From Brevundimonas naejangsanensis (GTDB lineage: Bacteria; Pseudomonadota; Alphaproteobacteria; Caulobacterales; Caulobacteraceae), in NCBI RefSeq assembly GCF_000635915.2, contig NZ_CP015614.1, positions 851,501 to 915,500 of the forward strand: 64,000 nt of DNA, in the 5' to 3' direction. Made by a program: the position numbers and the translations under genes. Below are positions 54,792-63,085 of the stretch, piece after piece. The notes beneath the pieces are model-generated. The model did not search any database, was not told where the DNA came from, and worked only from the letters and a program-made list of their open reading frames with translations. Numbering within the stretch: position 1 is the stretch's first letter; every line of letters starts with the position of its first letter.

Positions 54792-56960
54792 ATGACCCGT
54801 TCCGTTTCAACCGCGCCGGCCGCCATCGCACCTACGCCGGCGCTTTGCGTGTCGACGCGCAGCCAGGCCGTCGTTCGTCTCGGCGACCTCGACGTCGCCC
54901 CGGAGAACCTCCGCCACGGGGAGGCTCCGGACGACGACATTTCCCAACTGGCTGACACCATCGCCGCCGCCGGCCTCCTGCAGTTGCCGACCGTCCGGCC
55001 GGGCCGTCGCGGCGAGGCCGCCTACATGGTCCTGGACGGCCGCCGGCGCCTTCTGGCTCTCCGGCGCTTGCGCGACGGCGGCTTCGTCGACGACGATCAT
55101 CTGGTGGAGGTCTTCGTCGAGACCGACCGGGCGCGGCAGGCCGCGGCGACCGTCCTGACCAACACCGCCGTGCCTGTCCACGTCGCCGACGTCGTCGCCG
55201 CCATCGGTCGGATGCTGAGGGCGCGCCTCGGCGTGAAGGCCATCGCCCGCGCCCTGGGGTATGGCGAGATCGAGATTCGCCGCCTGGCGGCCCTGTCGAA
55301 GCTGCCGGCAGTCGCCCTGGAGGCGCTGAAGACCGGGCGGATCACCCTGCGTCAGGCCAGGCTCCTGGCCAGGCTTAAGGACGCCGAAGCCCAGGCGGAA
55401 CTGGCCCAGGCGGCGTTTGACGGCCACGGCCTGCCGGAGTGGCGCATCCAGGAGCAATTGGGCGAGGGCCGCATCACCAACCGCGATCCCCGGTGCGGCC
55501 TGGTGACGCCCGAGCGCTATGCGGCGGAGGGCGGCCGAACGGAGGCTGACCTGTTCGGAGAGCTGCCGTCGGTCATGCTAGATCCCGAGGCCCTGACGCG
55601 CGCCTGGCTCAAACGCGCGGCCGAGGTCGCGGCGCCGCTGGAGGCGGAGGGGCTGACCGTGCATCTCAGCCCTGGCGACGACGGCCCGGACCTGCCCGAG
55701 GACCTTGAGCAACTCTATTACGCCTACGGCGGTCTGTCTGATGAGGCGACCCTTGCCTACCGCGAGGCCCGTGAACGGGCTCAGGCGACGGCCGAGGTCC
55801 TGGCGGCTGTTGAACCCGAGGCGTCGGACGAGGACAAGGCCGGAGGTCTTTTGACCTTTGTTCGGGCGCGCATCGCCCAGGATCAGGCCGGCGCCGGGCA
55901 GAAGCTGGCCACGGTCCTGGTGCTGCGTCCGTCGCTGCGGACGGGCCTGGAGGTCGACTGCTACGGAGCGGCGGAGGCGCCGGCCGAACCGATCTGGTTA
56001 GCGGACGATCAATCCCATGAGGTCGAGAACGCCGTGGAAGGACGGGGACGGCCGGCCGCCGGCGCCGCCCATGCGCCGCCCCGGGCCGAGGCCCCCGCGG
56101 CCGAGGTCGAGGGAATCAGCCACGTCCTGCACGCCACTCGCACGGATACGGCGACGCGGGGGCTGATCCGCGCCCTGGCGGAAGCGCCGGAGATCGCTCT
56201 CACGACCCTGGTGGCGCGCCTGTTCGGGGCCATGGCGATCTGGCCGCCGGTTGGACGGTCAGAGGCGGCCCTGGCGATCAGCGCCTCGGCCTTCAGCCCG
56301 TCGGGCGGGTGCATCGTCGACGTTCTCGACGGAGTGGTCCGAGAACGGCTCGATGAGCGCCGTCGCGCCTGGGAGGCCTCGGGCCTGACCATGCTCGCCT
56401 GGGTCCACGCCATGGAGCCGGCCGAGCGCATGGCCCTCCTGGCGGAGTTGACCGCCCTCAGCCTCGACCTTCGCGAGGATCGGACCAGCTTGGTGCGCAA
56501 AGCGGCGCGGAGCGAGGCCGCCGAGATCGCCGACCTCTGCCACGCCGATATAGCCCGCTGGTGGACGCCGGACGGGGCCTATCTGCGCCCGCATTCCCGA
56601 GAGCAGCTCCTGACCATGCTGGAGGCCATGGGGGCTGAGACCGAGGCGCCTGCCCGCATGAGGAAGGGGGAGCTTATCGTCTGGACGGAAGATCAGGCGA
56701 GGACCCGTAGCTGGGCTCCCGCCTGCCTGTCGTGGGGCCTGGCCCCCAATGACGCCTCCGACAGTGCTGACGTCCGTGATGCACCGGATGCCGATGTCGG
56801 CGGACGGCCCGATGTGGGCGAGGCCGAGGGCGATGACCGGACGGCCGACCTGGGCGTCGGCGTCTTCGTGGTTACGCCGGCCGGGGAGGCGGCCCTGGCG
56901 GGCGCGGCCCCGGTTGATGCGGCTCCCTTCGAGGCGGTTCCGAACGACGCGGCCGTCTGA
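54792..56960 (+). CDS. ParB/RepB-family partition protein
   Basis: 722-residue ParB-like protein, long for the family. The ParB N-terminal domain is clear (VVRLGDLDVAPENLRHGEAP; AAYMVLDGRRRLLALRRL), followed by a helix-turn-helix region (ARLGVKAIARALGYGEIEIR; TGRITLRQARLLARL). The remaining 450 residues are helical and acidic, as in ParB proteins of large plasmids and ICEs. GGGAGAAG precedes ATG 54792. No parA lies in the window. It may bind the inverted repeat at 53006 or sites elsewhere. Confidence 0.88.
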   Translation: MTRSVSTAPAAIAPTPALCVSTRSQAVVRLGDLDVAPENLRHGEAPDDDISQLADTIAAAGLLQLPTVRPGRRGEAAYMVLDGRRRLLALRRLRDGGFVDDDHLVEVFVETDRARQAAATVLTNTAVPVHVADVVAAIGRMLRARLGVKAIARALGYGEIEIRRLAALSKLPAVALEALKTGRITLRQARLLARLKDAEAQAELAQAAFDGHGLPEWRIQEQLGEGRITNRDPRCGLVTPERYAAEGGRTEADLFGELPSVMLDPEALTRAWLKRAAEVAAPLEAEGLTVHLSPGDDGPDLPEDLEQLYYAYGGLSDEATLAYREARERAQATAEVLAAVEPEASDEDKAGGLLTFVRARIAQDQAGAGQKLATVLVLRPSLRTGLEVDCYGAAEAPAEPIWLADDQSHEVENAVEGRGRPAAGAAHAPPRAEAPAAEVEGISHVLHATRTDTATRGLIRALAEAPEIALTTLVARLFGAMAIWPPVGRSEAALAISASAFSPSGGCIVDVLDGVVRERLDERRRAWEASGLTMLAWVHAMEPAERMALLAELTALSLDLREDRTSLVRKAARSEAAEIADLCHADIARWWTPDGAYLRPHSREQLLTMLEAMGAETEAPARMRKGELIVWTEDQARTRSWAPACLSWGLAPNDASDSADVRDAPDADVGGRPDVGEAEGDDRTADLGVGVFVVTPAGEAALAGAAPVDAAPFEAVPNDAAV

Positions 56961-57082
56961 CCGAAAGGCCGGTTTCGTCGGGGTGCGCCCGGCGGAACCG
57001 GTCCCGGAGGGAGGAAGGGTTGGGGGAGGCGAGGCGAAACGGGGAGAAGGTCTTCCCGGCCTCGGATCGCAAGGAGACTGAC

Positions 57083-57493
57083 ATGCAGACCATGGTGTTC
57101 ACCGGCCGGCTCGCGGCCGACCCCCAGATCAGCCCGGACTTCGCCAAGGCGGTGTTCCGGCTGCTCGAGAAGCGCGGCGTGGATGCGGGCGGCAAGGACC
57201 GCATCGTCGGCGTCAACTGCGTCAGCTGGGCCAGAGGGCTCAATGAGAAAGTCATCGCCCGCGCTCTGGCCAGGGGCTGCGAGGCTCTGGTCGTCGGCGT
57301 CTTCGTCGACACCGCCTACACGGCCCGCGACGGGACCGAACGCGCCGCCAAGGAACTGGTGGTGAACCGACTGACCGTCCTTGACTGGGCCGAAAACCGG
57401 TCCGCCGATCCCGACTTGGAGGGAGCGTCGAACACGGCCGACAAAGCCGTCGCGACCGCCCGCCCTCGCAAAGACCGCCGCGCGGCGGCCTGA
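57083..57493 (+). CDS. SSB-like OB-fold protein
   Basis: 136 residues. MQTMVFTGRLAADPQISPDF matches the start of the true SSB gene downstream, and the OB-fold layout continues (DRIVGVNCVSWARGLNEKVI; ELVVNRLTVLDWAENRSADP), but no acidic DDIPF tail is present. The ribosome-binding leader AAGGAGACTGACATGCAGAC is almost identical to that of the next gene, so the two are likely tandem duplicates that diverged. Confidence 0.75.
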   Translation: MQTMVFTGRLAADPQISPDFAKAVFRLLEKRGVDAGGKDRIVGVNCVSWARGLNEKVIARALARGCEALVVGVFVDTAYTARDGTERAAKELVVNRLTVLDWAENRSADPDLEGASNTADKAVATARPRKDRRAAA

Positions 57494-57522
57494 TCCTCGC
57501 CTCTATTTCAAGGAGACTGACC

Positions 57523-57939
57523 ATGCAGACCCTCGTCATCGAAGGCTATCTAGCCGCCGACCCTTCCATCCTTTCGGCCCAAAGCTCGGGCCGCAAGCGC
57601 GCAAGCTTCCGCGTCCTCGAGACCACCCGCTATCGCCGCGCCGACGGCGAGCAGGGCGAACGGACGACCGGGTTCAACTGCGTCTGCTTCAACGAGGCGA
57701 CGACGGAGAACTACATCGCTCCCTACGCCCGCAAGGGCAGCCGGGTGATCATCCAGGGCCATGTGGAGAATGACAGTTGGACCGGCAAGGACGGTGCAGA
57801 ACACTACGACGTGCGGGTCGTGGTGGAAGACATGCGACTAAAGAACAGGCGCTCGCTCGTGTCGACCGAGGCCGATGCAGGCGACGCCTATGTGTCGGAG
57901 GCGGACTCGACCGCTCTGAACGACGACATCCCGTTTTGA
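57523..57939 (+). CDS. ssb: Single-stranded DNA-binding protein
   Basis: 138-residue SSB. The OB fold (MQTLVIEGYLAADPSILSAQ, FNCVCFNEATTENYIAPYAR, GSRVIIQGHVENDSWTGKDG) is followed by a short linker and the C-terminal tail ALNDDIPF, which binds replication and repair partners. AAGGAG lies ten bases before the ATG. Closes the parB-SSB run and is followed by a terminator-like hairpin at 57967. Confidence 0.9.
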   Translation: MQTLVIEGYLAADPSILSAQSSGRKRASFRVLETTRYRRADGEQGERTTGFNCVCFNEATTENYIAPYARKGSRVIIQGHVENDSWTGKDGAEHYDVRVVVEDMRLKNRRSLVSTEADAGDAYVSEADSTALNDDIPF

Positions 57940-57966
57940 GGCGATAGACAACGAACATCGATTTCG

Positions 57967-57995
57967 GGCCTGGCGCATCAGCGCCGGGCCTTCTT
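57967..57995 (+). terminator. Terminator after ssb
   Basis: GGCCTGGCGC, ATCA loop, GCGCCGGGCC (with one G-T pair), then TTCTTC. The hairpin starts 28 bp after the ssb stop. Good factor-independent terminator shape with a short T-rich tail. Confidence 0.65.
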
Positions 57996-58065
57996 CATGA
58001 CTCGGGAGGGAAGGAAGGGCGGGCGGGGGGTGAGCCGATTGGGCTTGCTGATGGAGAGAGCCGCA

Positions 58066-58572
58066 ATGACATCCCCAATCTGGACACCTGAGAGAACCCG
58101 GCAACTGATGACCCTGTGGAAGGAAGGTCGGACGGCGGCCTGGATCGCCCGCGCCCTGGGACCGGGCGTTTCCCGCTGCGCGGTCCTCGGCAAGGTCTAT
58201 CGGCTGGGCTTGGCGCGGGGACCGGAGGCGCGGCGCGTTCGCACGGTTTTGACGTCGCTGCAAACAAAGCCGCCCCGCAAGGCCGTTTCGATTGACCGCC
58301 TGGCCTCTCGCCCCTGTGCGGCATCGAAGAGCAAGGCGGGGGTCGCGCCTTCGGCGGCGGCGACCGAGACGCCGTCCGGTCCGACGGCCACCGTCCTGTC
58401 GGTCGGCTTCGGCCAGTGTCGCTGGCCCTATGGCGTCCCTGGCGAGGCGGGTTTCGGCCTGTGCGGACGTTCGGTCGCGCGCGGCGCCTTCTGCGCGGCC
58501 CATGCCGCCGTCGGCTACCAGAAGCGGCCCATTTCGGCCGAGAGCCTGTTGAGAATGGCGGGCCTCGGCTGA
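58066..58572 (+). CDS. gcrA: GcrA-family cell-cycle regulator
   Basis: 168 residues with the two ends of GcrA. The N-terminal DNA-binding helix-turn-helix is WTPERTRQLMTLWKEGRTAA then CAVLGKVYRLGL. The C-terminal Cys/His motif that contacts RNA polymerase sigma-70 is CRWPYGVPGEAGFGLCGRSV and FCAAHAAVGYQ. The linker is longer and more basic than I expect for chromosomal GcrA. GGAGAG precedes ATG 58066. In Caulobacter GcrA works with CcrM methylation; a copy on a mobile element could alter host cell-cycle genes or serve the element. Confidence 0.85.
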   Translation: MTSPIWTPERTRQLMTLWKEGRTAAWIARALGPGVSRCAVLGKVYRLGLARGPEARRVRTVLTSLQTKPPRKAVSIDRLASRPCAASKSKAGVAPSAAATETPSGPTATVLSVGFGQCRWPYGVPGEAGFGLCGRSVARGAFCAAHAAVGYQKRPISAESLLRMAGLG

Positions 58573-58614
58573 GGCAGGGCGGCGTAAAACACGATTGCCG
58601 CCGAGAGCCAGACA

Positions 58615-58811
58615 ACGACGGCTCGGGCCGTCGTCGTGGCCTGCGGCGCCGGTCTGTCTAGCGTCGCTATCGGCGCGATGGCGCCGAAAGGCGTCCTCGT
58701 CCGAAGAGGGACGAGGACATGCCCCCACACAACGCCCTCCGATCCTGTCACGTCACCCCGGCCGTCAACGGCTTCGCCGTTTCCCTCCACGGCCCGCGAG
58801 AGGCGGGCCGT
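58615..58811. repeat. Three successive perfect hairpins between gcrA and the DUF2493 gene
   Basis: ACGACGGC/GCCGTCGT (58615-58634, TCGG loop), GTCCTCGTCC/GGACGAGGAC (58693-58718, GAAGAG loop) and ACGGCCCGC/GCGGGCCGT (58789-58811, GAGAG loop). All lie in the 324-bp gap 58573-58896, which holds no gene. None has a strong T-tract. They may be RNA structures in the leader of the following gene or tandem terminators. Confidence 0.6.
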
Positions 58812-58896
58812 TCCGGTGACCGCCGGGGACCCCGACGTGGCCAGGAGCGGGGTCGTTGCGCATGGGGCGCTTCGACATTTCAGAAGGAATGATCCG

Positions 58897-59844
58897 ATGC
58901 ACAGCTCCAACACCGCCTTAACCTCGCCCTTCGCCCAGAAGTCCGACTCCGCCTTCAACGACCTCACCGCCTCGCTCGGCGATCGACGCCCGCACCCGAC
59001 CGAGGAAGCCCTGGTTCAGCTCGGGCGGGCCCTCATGACCGAGTTGCTGGACGTGATCTCTGACACGGCCCTAGAGGATTTTCAGACCCTGCTCGGCGAA
59101 GCCCTGATCGGCGCCTTCCATTCAGCAGCAGGTCGGATCGAAAGGGAGGCCGACCGGGCGCGCGACGTGATGCGCCGGCTGGATCGCGACTTCGACGGAT
59201 CGGAAGCGGCGGACGTCGAGCTGCAGGAGGCCACGGCCCGGGGGCGGGCCGGCGATGCAGCGACCCGGGCGGCCGAAACGATCCGCGACGCCGCGGCCGA
59301 GACCTGGACGGTCGCTACCGGCGAGGTCTGGACCGCCTGGCGCAGAAGCCGGCGCGGCGCCCATCTGACCGCCGCCCAGCTGGAGGCCAAGCAGGCGATC
59401 CGGGCGATCCGCAATCGGCGGGCGGGAGAGGCGGATCCGGGCGGACCGGTCGTCGCCTTCCGGGGGGCGCCGACGGCGGACAGCCGCAGCGATGCGGCGA
59501 GGATTTTCGACGCCCTCAACTGGGCCCTGGCGGAGTGGCCGGACATGGCGCTCGCGACCACGGGGGCGAAGGGCGCCGAGAAGCTCGCGATCCAGTGGGC
59601 CAGTCAGAAGGGGGTGAAGCTGATCCTAGCGCGGGCCGATTTCGACGCTCACGGTAAGGCGGCTCCCTTCAGGGCGAATGACGACCTGATCGCGCTCGAG
59701 CCGACCTGCTGCCTTACCCTGGCCCGGTCTCTGGACGAGGCGAGGGCGGCGGGCGGCCGACCGTTCGGCCCCGCGCTCAATCTCGGACAGAAGGCGATGG
59801 AGCAGGGCGTCCAGCATCTGGCAGTGAAGCTGCGGATGCACTGA
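58897..59844 (+). CDS. DUF2493/SLOG-domain protein
   Basis: 315 residues. A helical N-terminal two thirds (MHSSNTALTSPFAQKSDSAF, IEREADRARDVMRRLDRDF) is followed by a Rossmann-like DUF2493 domain of the SLOG superfamily (MALATTGAKGAEKLAIQWAS, KGVKLILARADFDAHGKAAP). SLOG proteins bind nucleotides or their derivatives; DUF2493 proteins are frequent on plasmids next to relaxase and ParB genes. AAGGA precedes ATG 58897, and a terminator follows. Confidence 0.82.
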   Translation: MHSSNTALTSPFAQKSDSAFNDLTASLGDRRPHPTEEALVQLGRALMTELLDVISDTALEDFQTLLGEALIGAFHSAAGRIEREADRARDVMRRLDRDFDGSEAADVELQEATARGRAGDAATRAAETIRDAAAETWTVATGEVWTAWRRSRRGAHLTAAQLEAKQAIRAIRNRRAGEADPGGPVVAFRGAPTADSRSDAARIFDALNWALAEWPDMALATTGAKGAEKLAIQWASQKGVKLILARADFDAHGKAAPFRANDDLIALEPTCCLTLARSLDEARAAGGRPFGPALNLGQKAMEQGVQHLAVKLRMH

Positions 59845-59873
59845 GAGACGTCACGCATTGGCGACAGGCTTGA

Positions 59874-59905
59874 CCCGCTCGGTTTCGGCCGGGCGGGTTT
59901 CTTCG
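59874..59905 (+). terminator. Terminator after the DUF2493 gene
   Basis: CCCGCTCGG, TTTCGG loop, CCGGGCGGG (one G-T pair), then TTTCTT. It begins 29 bp after the stop codon. Typical factor-independent terminator. Confidence 0.7.
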
Positions 59906-60171
59906 TGTCGTCTGATCGCCGCAGTGGATGGTGGCGCGCAGGCTGGCGGCGAGGCGAGCGTCGTTTGCAGCGGTTTGATCAGATGTGCGCAGTGCTGAGG
60001 GCGATGTCTGGAAATCTGCGGAAAGCGGCTTAGGGCAAGATAAAAGGAGGTGTTTGCGGTCTGATCTTTCTTCTATTCTTTCGTATGGTTAGCCGATGAA
60101 CGTTTGGCACCGGATGACTTGCGGAAAGTTGTCTGGCCTGGTTAGTCGGCGGCTCGTCCAGGAGGCGCGAC
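59906..60171. other. Relaxase upstream region, candidate transfer origin
   Basis: Comparatively AT-rich gap before the relaxase gene. TCTGATC occurs at 59911-59917 and 60060-60066, and inverted (GATCAGA) at 59977-59983. TGCGGAAAG occurs twice as a direct repeat (60017-60025 and 60119-60127). Origins of transfer commonly lie next to their relaxase gene with such repeats, but no known nick site is recognised. Confidence 0.35.
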
Positions 60172-61413
60172 ATGCTCATTCGCGAGGCGATCGAGACCCG
60201 GTTGTCAATCGGCGCCGCGCCGGACGCCGAGGGTGTCCAGGTGCGCCTTCCTCGGTCCCTGAAGACCGACCGGGCGCCGGTGCGCGTGGGCATGTACCAG
60301 CGGCTGTCGGCCTCGCGGCAGTTCGCTCTCGGCGATCGTTCGGGCGTGCTCAGGACGGCGCTGGGCCGGTCAGGTCGCGCCTTCCGAATGGATGTCCGCC
60401 AGCGCGTCATCGTGAAGGCCCTGGTGTCGCGGCATGTGGGAAAGGGTGCCGTGCGGGCAGGGGCGTTGGCGTCGCACGTCGCTTATCTCGGCCGGCCGGG
60501 CGCGGGCGCGGATGGCGCGCGCCCGGGCTTCTTTGGCCGCACCAACGACGACGTGGAAGCGTCTCTCGTGACGCGAGGCTGGAGCGGGGACCGTCATCAT
60601 TTCCGCTTCATCGTTTCGCCCGAGCACGGCGACCGGATCGCCGACCTGAGGGGGTATGTGCGGGAGGTGATGGCGCGCGTATCGGCCGATCTGGGCGAGT
60701 CGGATCTGCGCTGGGTCGCGACCTGTCACTACGATACGGATCAGCCACACGCCCATGTCCTCGTACGGGGGCGAAGGGCGGATGGACGCGATCTGGTTAT
60801 TCCCCGGGCCTATATGGGCTACGGCTTCCGGGCGCGGGCGCAGGAGGTTGCGCAGGAACGGTTGGGCGACCTGTCGCGCGTGGAGGCGGAGCGGCGCGTC
60901 TGGAAGGAAACCCATGCGGATCGGTTCACCACGTTTGATCGGCGCCTGTTGGCGGCGGCGGATGAAGGGTGGACGGTCGATGACGGGGTAGGCGCCAATG
61001 ACGCCTGGGCGGCGCTGACCCGCGGGCGCCTACGGTATCTGGAGGGACTTGGGCTCGCCACGCGGACAGGGCGGCGATACCGACTCGATCCGGAGATCGA
61101 GACGAAGTTACGCAAGCTTCAGGCGCGCCGAGACGTAATCAGAACGATGAACCAGCGTCGCCTGGAAGGGGCGCGAGAGGTGCGGCAGTTCGGGGAGGGG
61201 CGGGTGAAGGGCGTGGTGATGAAGGCCGGGTTTCACGATGAAGTCGGTGCGACGCCATTCATGGTTGTGAAGGATGGTGACGGGATTGAGCACTATGCCC
61301 GGTTAAAGGCGGGTTCTCGGCCATTGGCCATGGGGGAGACGGTGATGCTGACCCCCGGTTCAAACGGATTGGCGATGGCGGCGGCGCTAAAAGTGCGGGG
61401 CGTGGAGTTATGA
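60172..61413 (+). CDS. DUF3363-type (VirD2-like) relaxase
   Basis: 413-residue mobilisation relaxase. The family core is clear: GDRHHFRFIVSPEHGDRIAD, the metal-binding three-His motif CHYDTDQPHAHVLVRGR, and GYGFRARAQEVAQERLG. The C-terminal DUF3363 region (GRVKGVVMKAGFHDEVGATP) is shorter than in typical family members of about 600 residues. AGGAGG precedes the ATG. It would nick the element's transfer origin and lead the strand into a recipient. No type IV secretion genes are in the window, so it may be mobilisable rather than self-transmissible, or they lie outside. Confidence 0.88.
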   Translation: MLIREAIETRLSIGAAPDAEGVQVRLPRSLKTDRAPVRVGMYQRLSASRQFALGDRSGVLRTALGRSGRAFRMDVRQRVIVKALVSRHVGKGAVRAGALASHVAYLGRPGAGADGARPGFFGRTNDDVEASLVTRGWSGDRHHFRFIVSPEHGDRIADLRGYVREVMARVSADLGESDLRWVATCHYDTDQPHAHVLVRGRRADGRDLVIPRAYMGYGFRARAQEVAQERLGDLSRVEAERRVWKETHADRFTTFDRRLLAAADEGWTVDDGVGANDAWAALTRGRLRYLEGLGLATRTGRRYRLDPEIETKLRKLQARRDVIRTMNQRRLEGAREVRQFGEGRVKGVVMKAGFHDEVGATPFMVVKDGDGIEHYARLKAGSRPLAMGETVMLTPGSNGLAMAAALKVRGVEL

Positions 61414-61623
61414 CAAGCTTAGCTGCCGCCGTCCTGGGGCCGGTTCTGACTCAACGCGGACGTTGAAAAGGTCCGGTTCTAGGCCTGCTGCAAAATACAT
61501 TAAGGCGGACGGCAAAACAGAAACCCGTCTTTCTTCATCCACGATGAGCCAAGCTTGGGAAGGCCCCTGTGGCGTCTCGACGGTCAACCAAAAGCCGCGC
61601 GTATCCACGATAACGAAGACCAA
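61408..61623 (-). CDS. Hypothetical protein, uncertain start
   Basis: 71 residues from a TTG start; no ATG or GTG is available in frame after the upstream stop. The sequence reads like real beta-rich protein (VFVIVDTRGFWLTVETPQGP, then SQAWLIVDEERRVSV). It overlaps the relaxase end by six bases. It may be a fragment of a larger gene. Confidence 0.35.
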   Translation of the reverse strand: MVFVIVDTRGFWLTVETPQGPSQAWLIVDEERRVSVLPSALMYFAAGLEPDLFNVRVESEPAPGRRQLSLS

Positions 61624-61705
61624 AGGTCGTCCGTGGGTTTCCGTCCCGGCGCGTTAGCCGCATGGCGACCTCTAAAAGTGATATGGGCGCGCCCGCCCGC
61701 CCATA

Positions 61706-63085
61706 TCATTCAATTGGCACGATGGGCTGCTGGCGCTTCTCGGTCATCACACGAGCGGCATTCCTGGCCACAAAGGCGTGCAGGGTCGCTGGCCCTCCGT
61801 CCAGATAGGCCCTGACGACCGGGCCGTTGATCAGCAGAAACTGTAGATGCGTGGAGGCCGTAATTTCGCGTGCGTAGTTGATGGCTTCGCGTGAAAAGTC
61901 GGAAGTCGTGACGACGGCGACAACATGCGACTTGCCGTAGATCGCCAGTCCGACCTCCTTGGCGACATCCCCCAGGCTCACGTTGGACTTCACGCACTTG
62001 CACTGGATGTTCCAGCGCGAGAACAGCAGTTGCGTACCCTCAGCGGTGAGGTCGACCTCGGCGTAGGCCGTATCCTTGCTGCGTTGACGGAAGGACCGCG
62101 GCTGAAGGCCAAGGTCGATCATCATCCGTAAGGCGAGCAGTTCCAGTCCAAGACCGCGATCGAAAGTCGCTTCGCTTAGCAACAGCCGCTGGATATCCGA
62201 GCGCGGCATGTCGATCTTGTCGCGCAGATCCGCCGGCACGACCTCATCGAAATCAGGCACAACGGCACTAAAAGGCACTTCCAGGAGTTTGGATGTCGCG
62301 GTCACCATCCCGCTCTTGGCGCCACGACCACCCGTTCGTGCTGTCAACTCGACCCAGCCCGCCGCCTCAAGCGGGCGCAGCACCTTCTTACTGAGTTGAT
62401 CCTCGTGGAACTGGGTCGGATAGTCGCGCAAACACTCGTCGGTGACGAGTTTGGATGGAACGGTGTGGGCCGCCTCCGCCTCGGCGAGGCGGCGCAGGAT
62501 TTTCAAGAAGATCTGCTGCTCGAGAGGAAGGGATGCGATCTCTGCACGCTCCTCCGAAGTCACGCCCAAGACGCGCTTTAGAGCGGCGTCGACAGGAAGA
62601 TAGTTCGCGGACTTATCTAGCAGACCGGCCGCGGCCATCCAGTTCATGAGCGTCGTGTGATCGGTCGTCGCCGCAGAGAGCCCCTCCACTCCGAGAAGCT
62701 GAAGCTCGCGTTTCAGGCTGACTTTGCTGACCGGCTCGGCCCGCCGGTTCAGTGCCCGCACGGCCTCGATGATCATCATGCCGTTGCGGGTCTCAACAAC
62801 ATGTGCGCTAAGCGCCTCAGCGCCGGCGAGCGGCGTCGCTGCGGCCGCGATGACCTCGCCTTTCGGCGTCAGAGCGCAGGTCTTGCGGTCAAACAAACCT
62901 AAGCTGGTCAAGGTCGCGGGAATGTTGGTGCTGGCACGCTTATTGTCAGCACCTTTGAAATAGTCGTTCGCCCAGGCTGACACGACGGCGGAGAAATCCG
63001 GCGCGAGCCTTTGCAACGTCAGGAGAGGCTGACGCACATCGCCAATGATCCCCGGGGAGAAGTCGTTGAACGATGGCAACCTCAC
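61706..63085 (-). CDS. Restriction endonuclease with Mrr-like nuclease domain
   Basis: 459 residues. The N-terminal 300 are helical with winged-helix-like segments (LPLEQQIFLKILRRLAEAEA; SKKVLRPLEAAGWVELTART). The C-terminal nuclease fold has ELLALRMMIDLGLQPRSFRQ, AEVDLTAEGTQ and IQCKCVKSNVSLGD, i.e. the Asp ... Gln-x-Lys pattern of Mrr-type PD-(D/E)xK nucleases. The GTG start overlaps the methyltransferase stop (GTGA), so the two form a coupled restriction-modification pair. The recognition site is unknown. Confidence 0.82.
   Translation of the reverse strand: MRLPSFNDFSPGIIGDVRQPLLTLQRLAPDFSAVVSAWANDYFKGADNKRASTNIPATLTSLGLFDRKTCALTPKGEVIAAAATPLAGAEALSAHVVETRNGMMIIEAVRALNRRAEPVSKVSLKRELQLLGVEGLSAATTDHTTLMNWMAAAGLLDKSANYLPVDAALKRVLGVTSEERAEIASLPLEQQIFLKILRRLAEAEAAHTVPSKLVTDECLRDYPTQFHEDQLSKKVLRPLEAAGWVELTARTGGRGAKSGMVTATSKLLEVPFSAVVPDFDEVVPADLRDKIDMPRSDIQRLLLSEATFDRGLGLELLALRMMIDLGLQPRSFRQRSKDTAYAEVDLTAEGTQLLFSRWNIQCKCVKSNVSLGDVAKEVGLAIYGKSHVVAVVTTSDFSREAINYAREITASTHLQFLLINGPVVRAYLDGGPATLHAFVARNAARVMTEKRQQPIVPIE

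Noticed and set aside
54014-54961. Leftward 315-codon frame opposite the Toprim gene
   Set aside because: Low-complexity Arg/Pro/Ser shadow of a well-supported gene.
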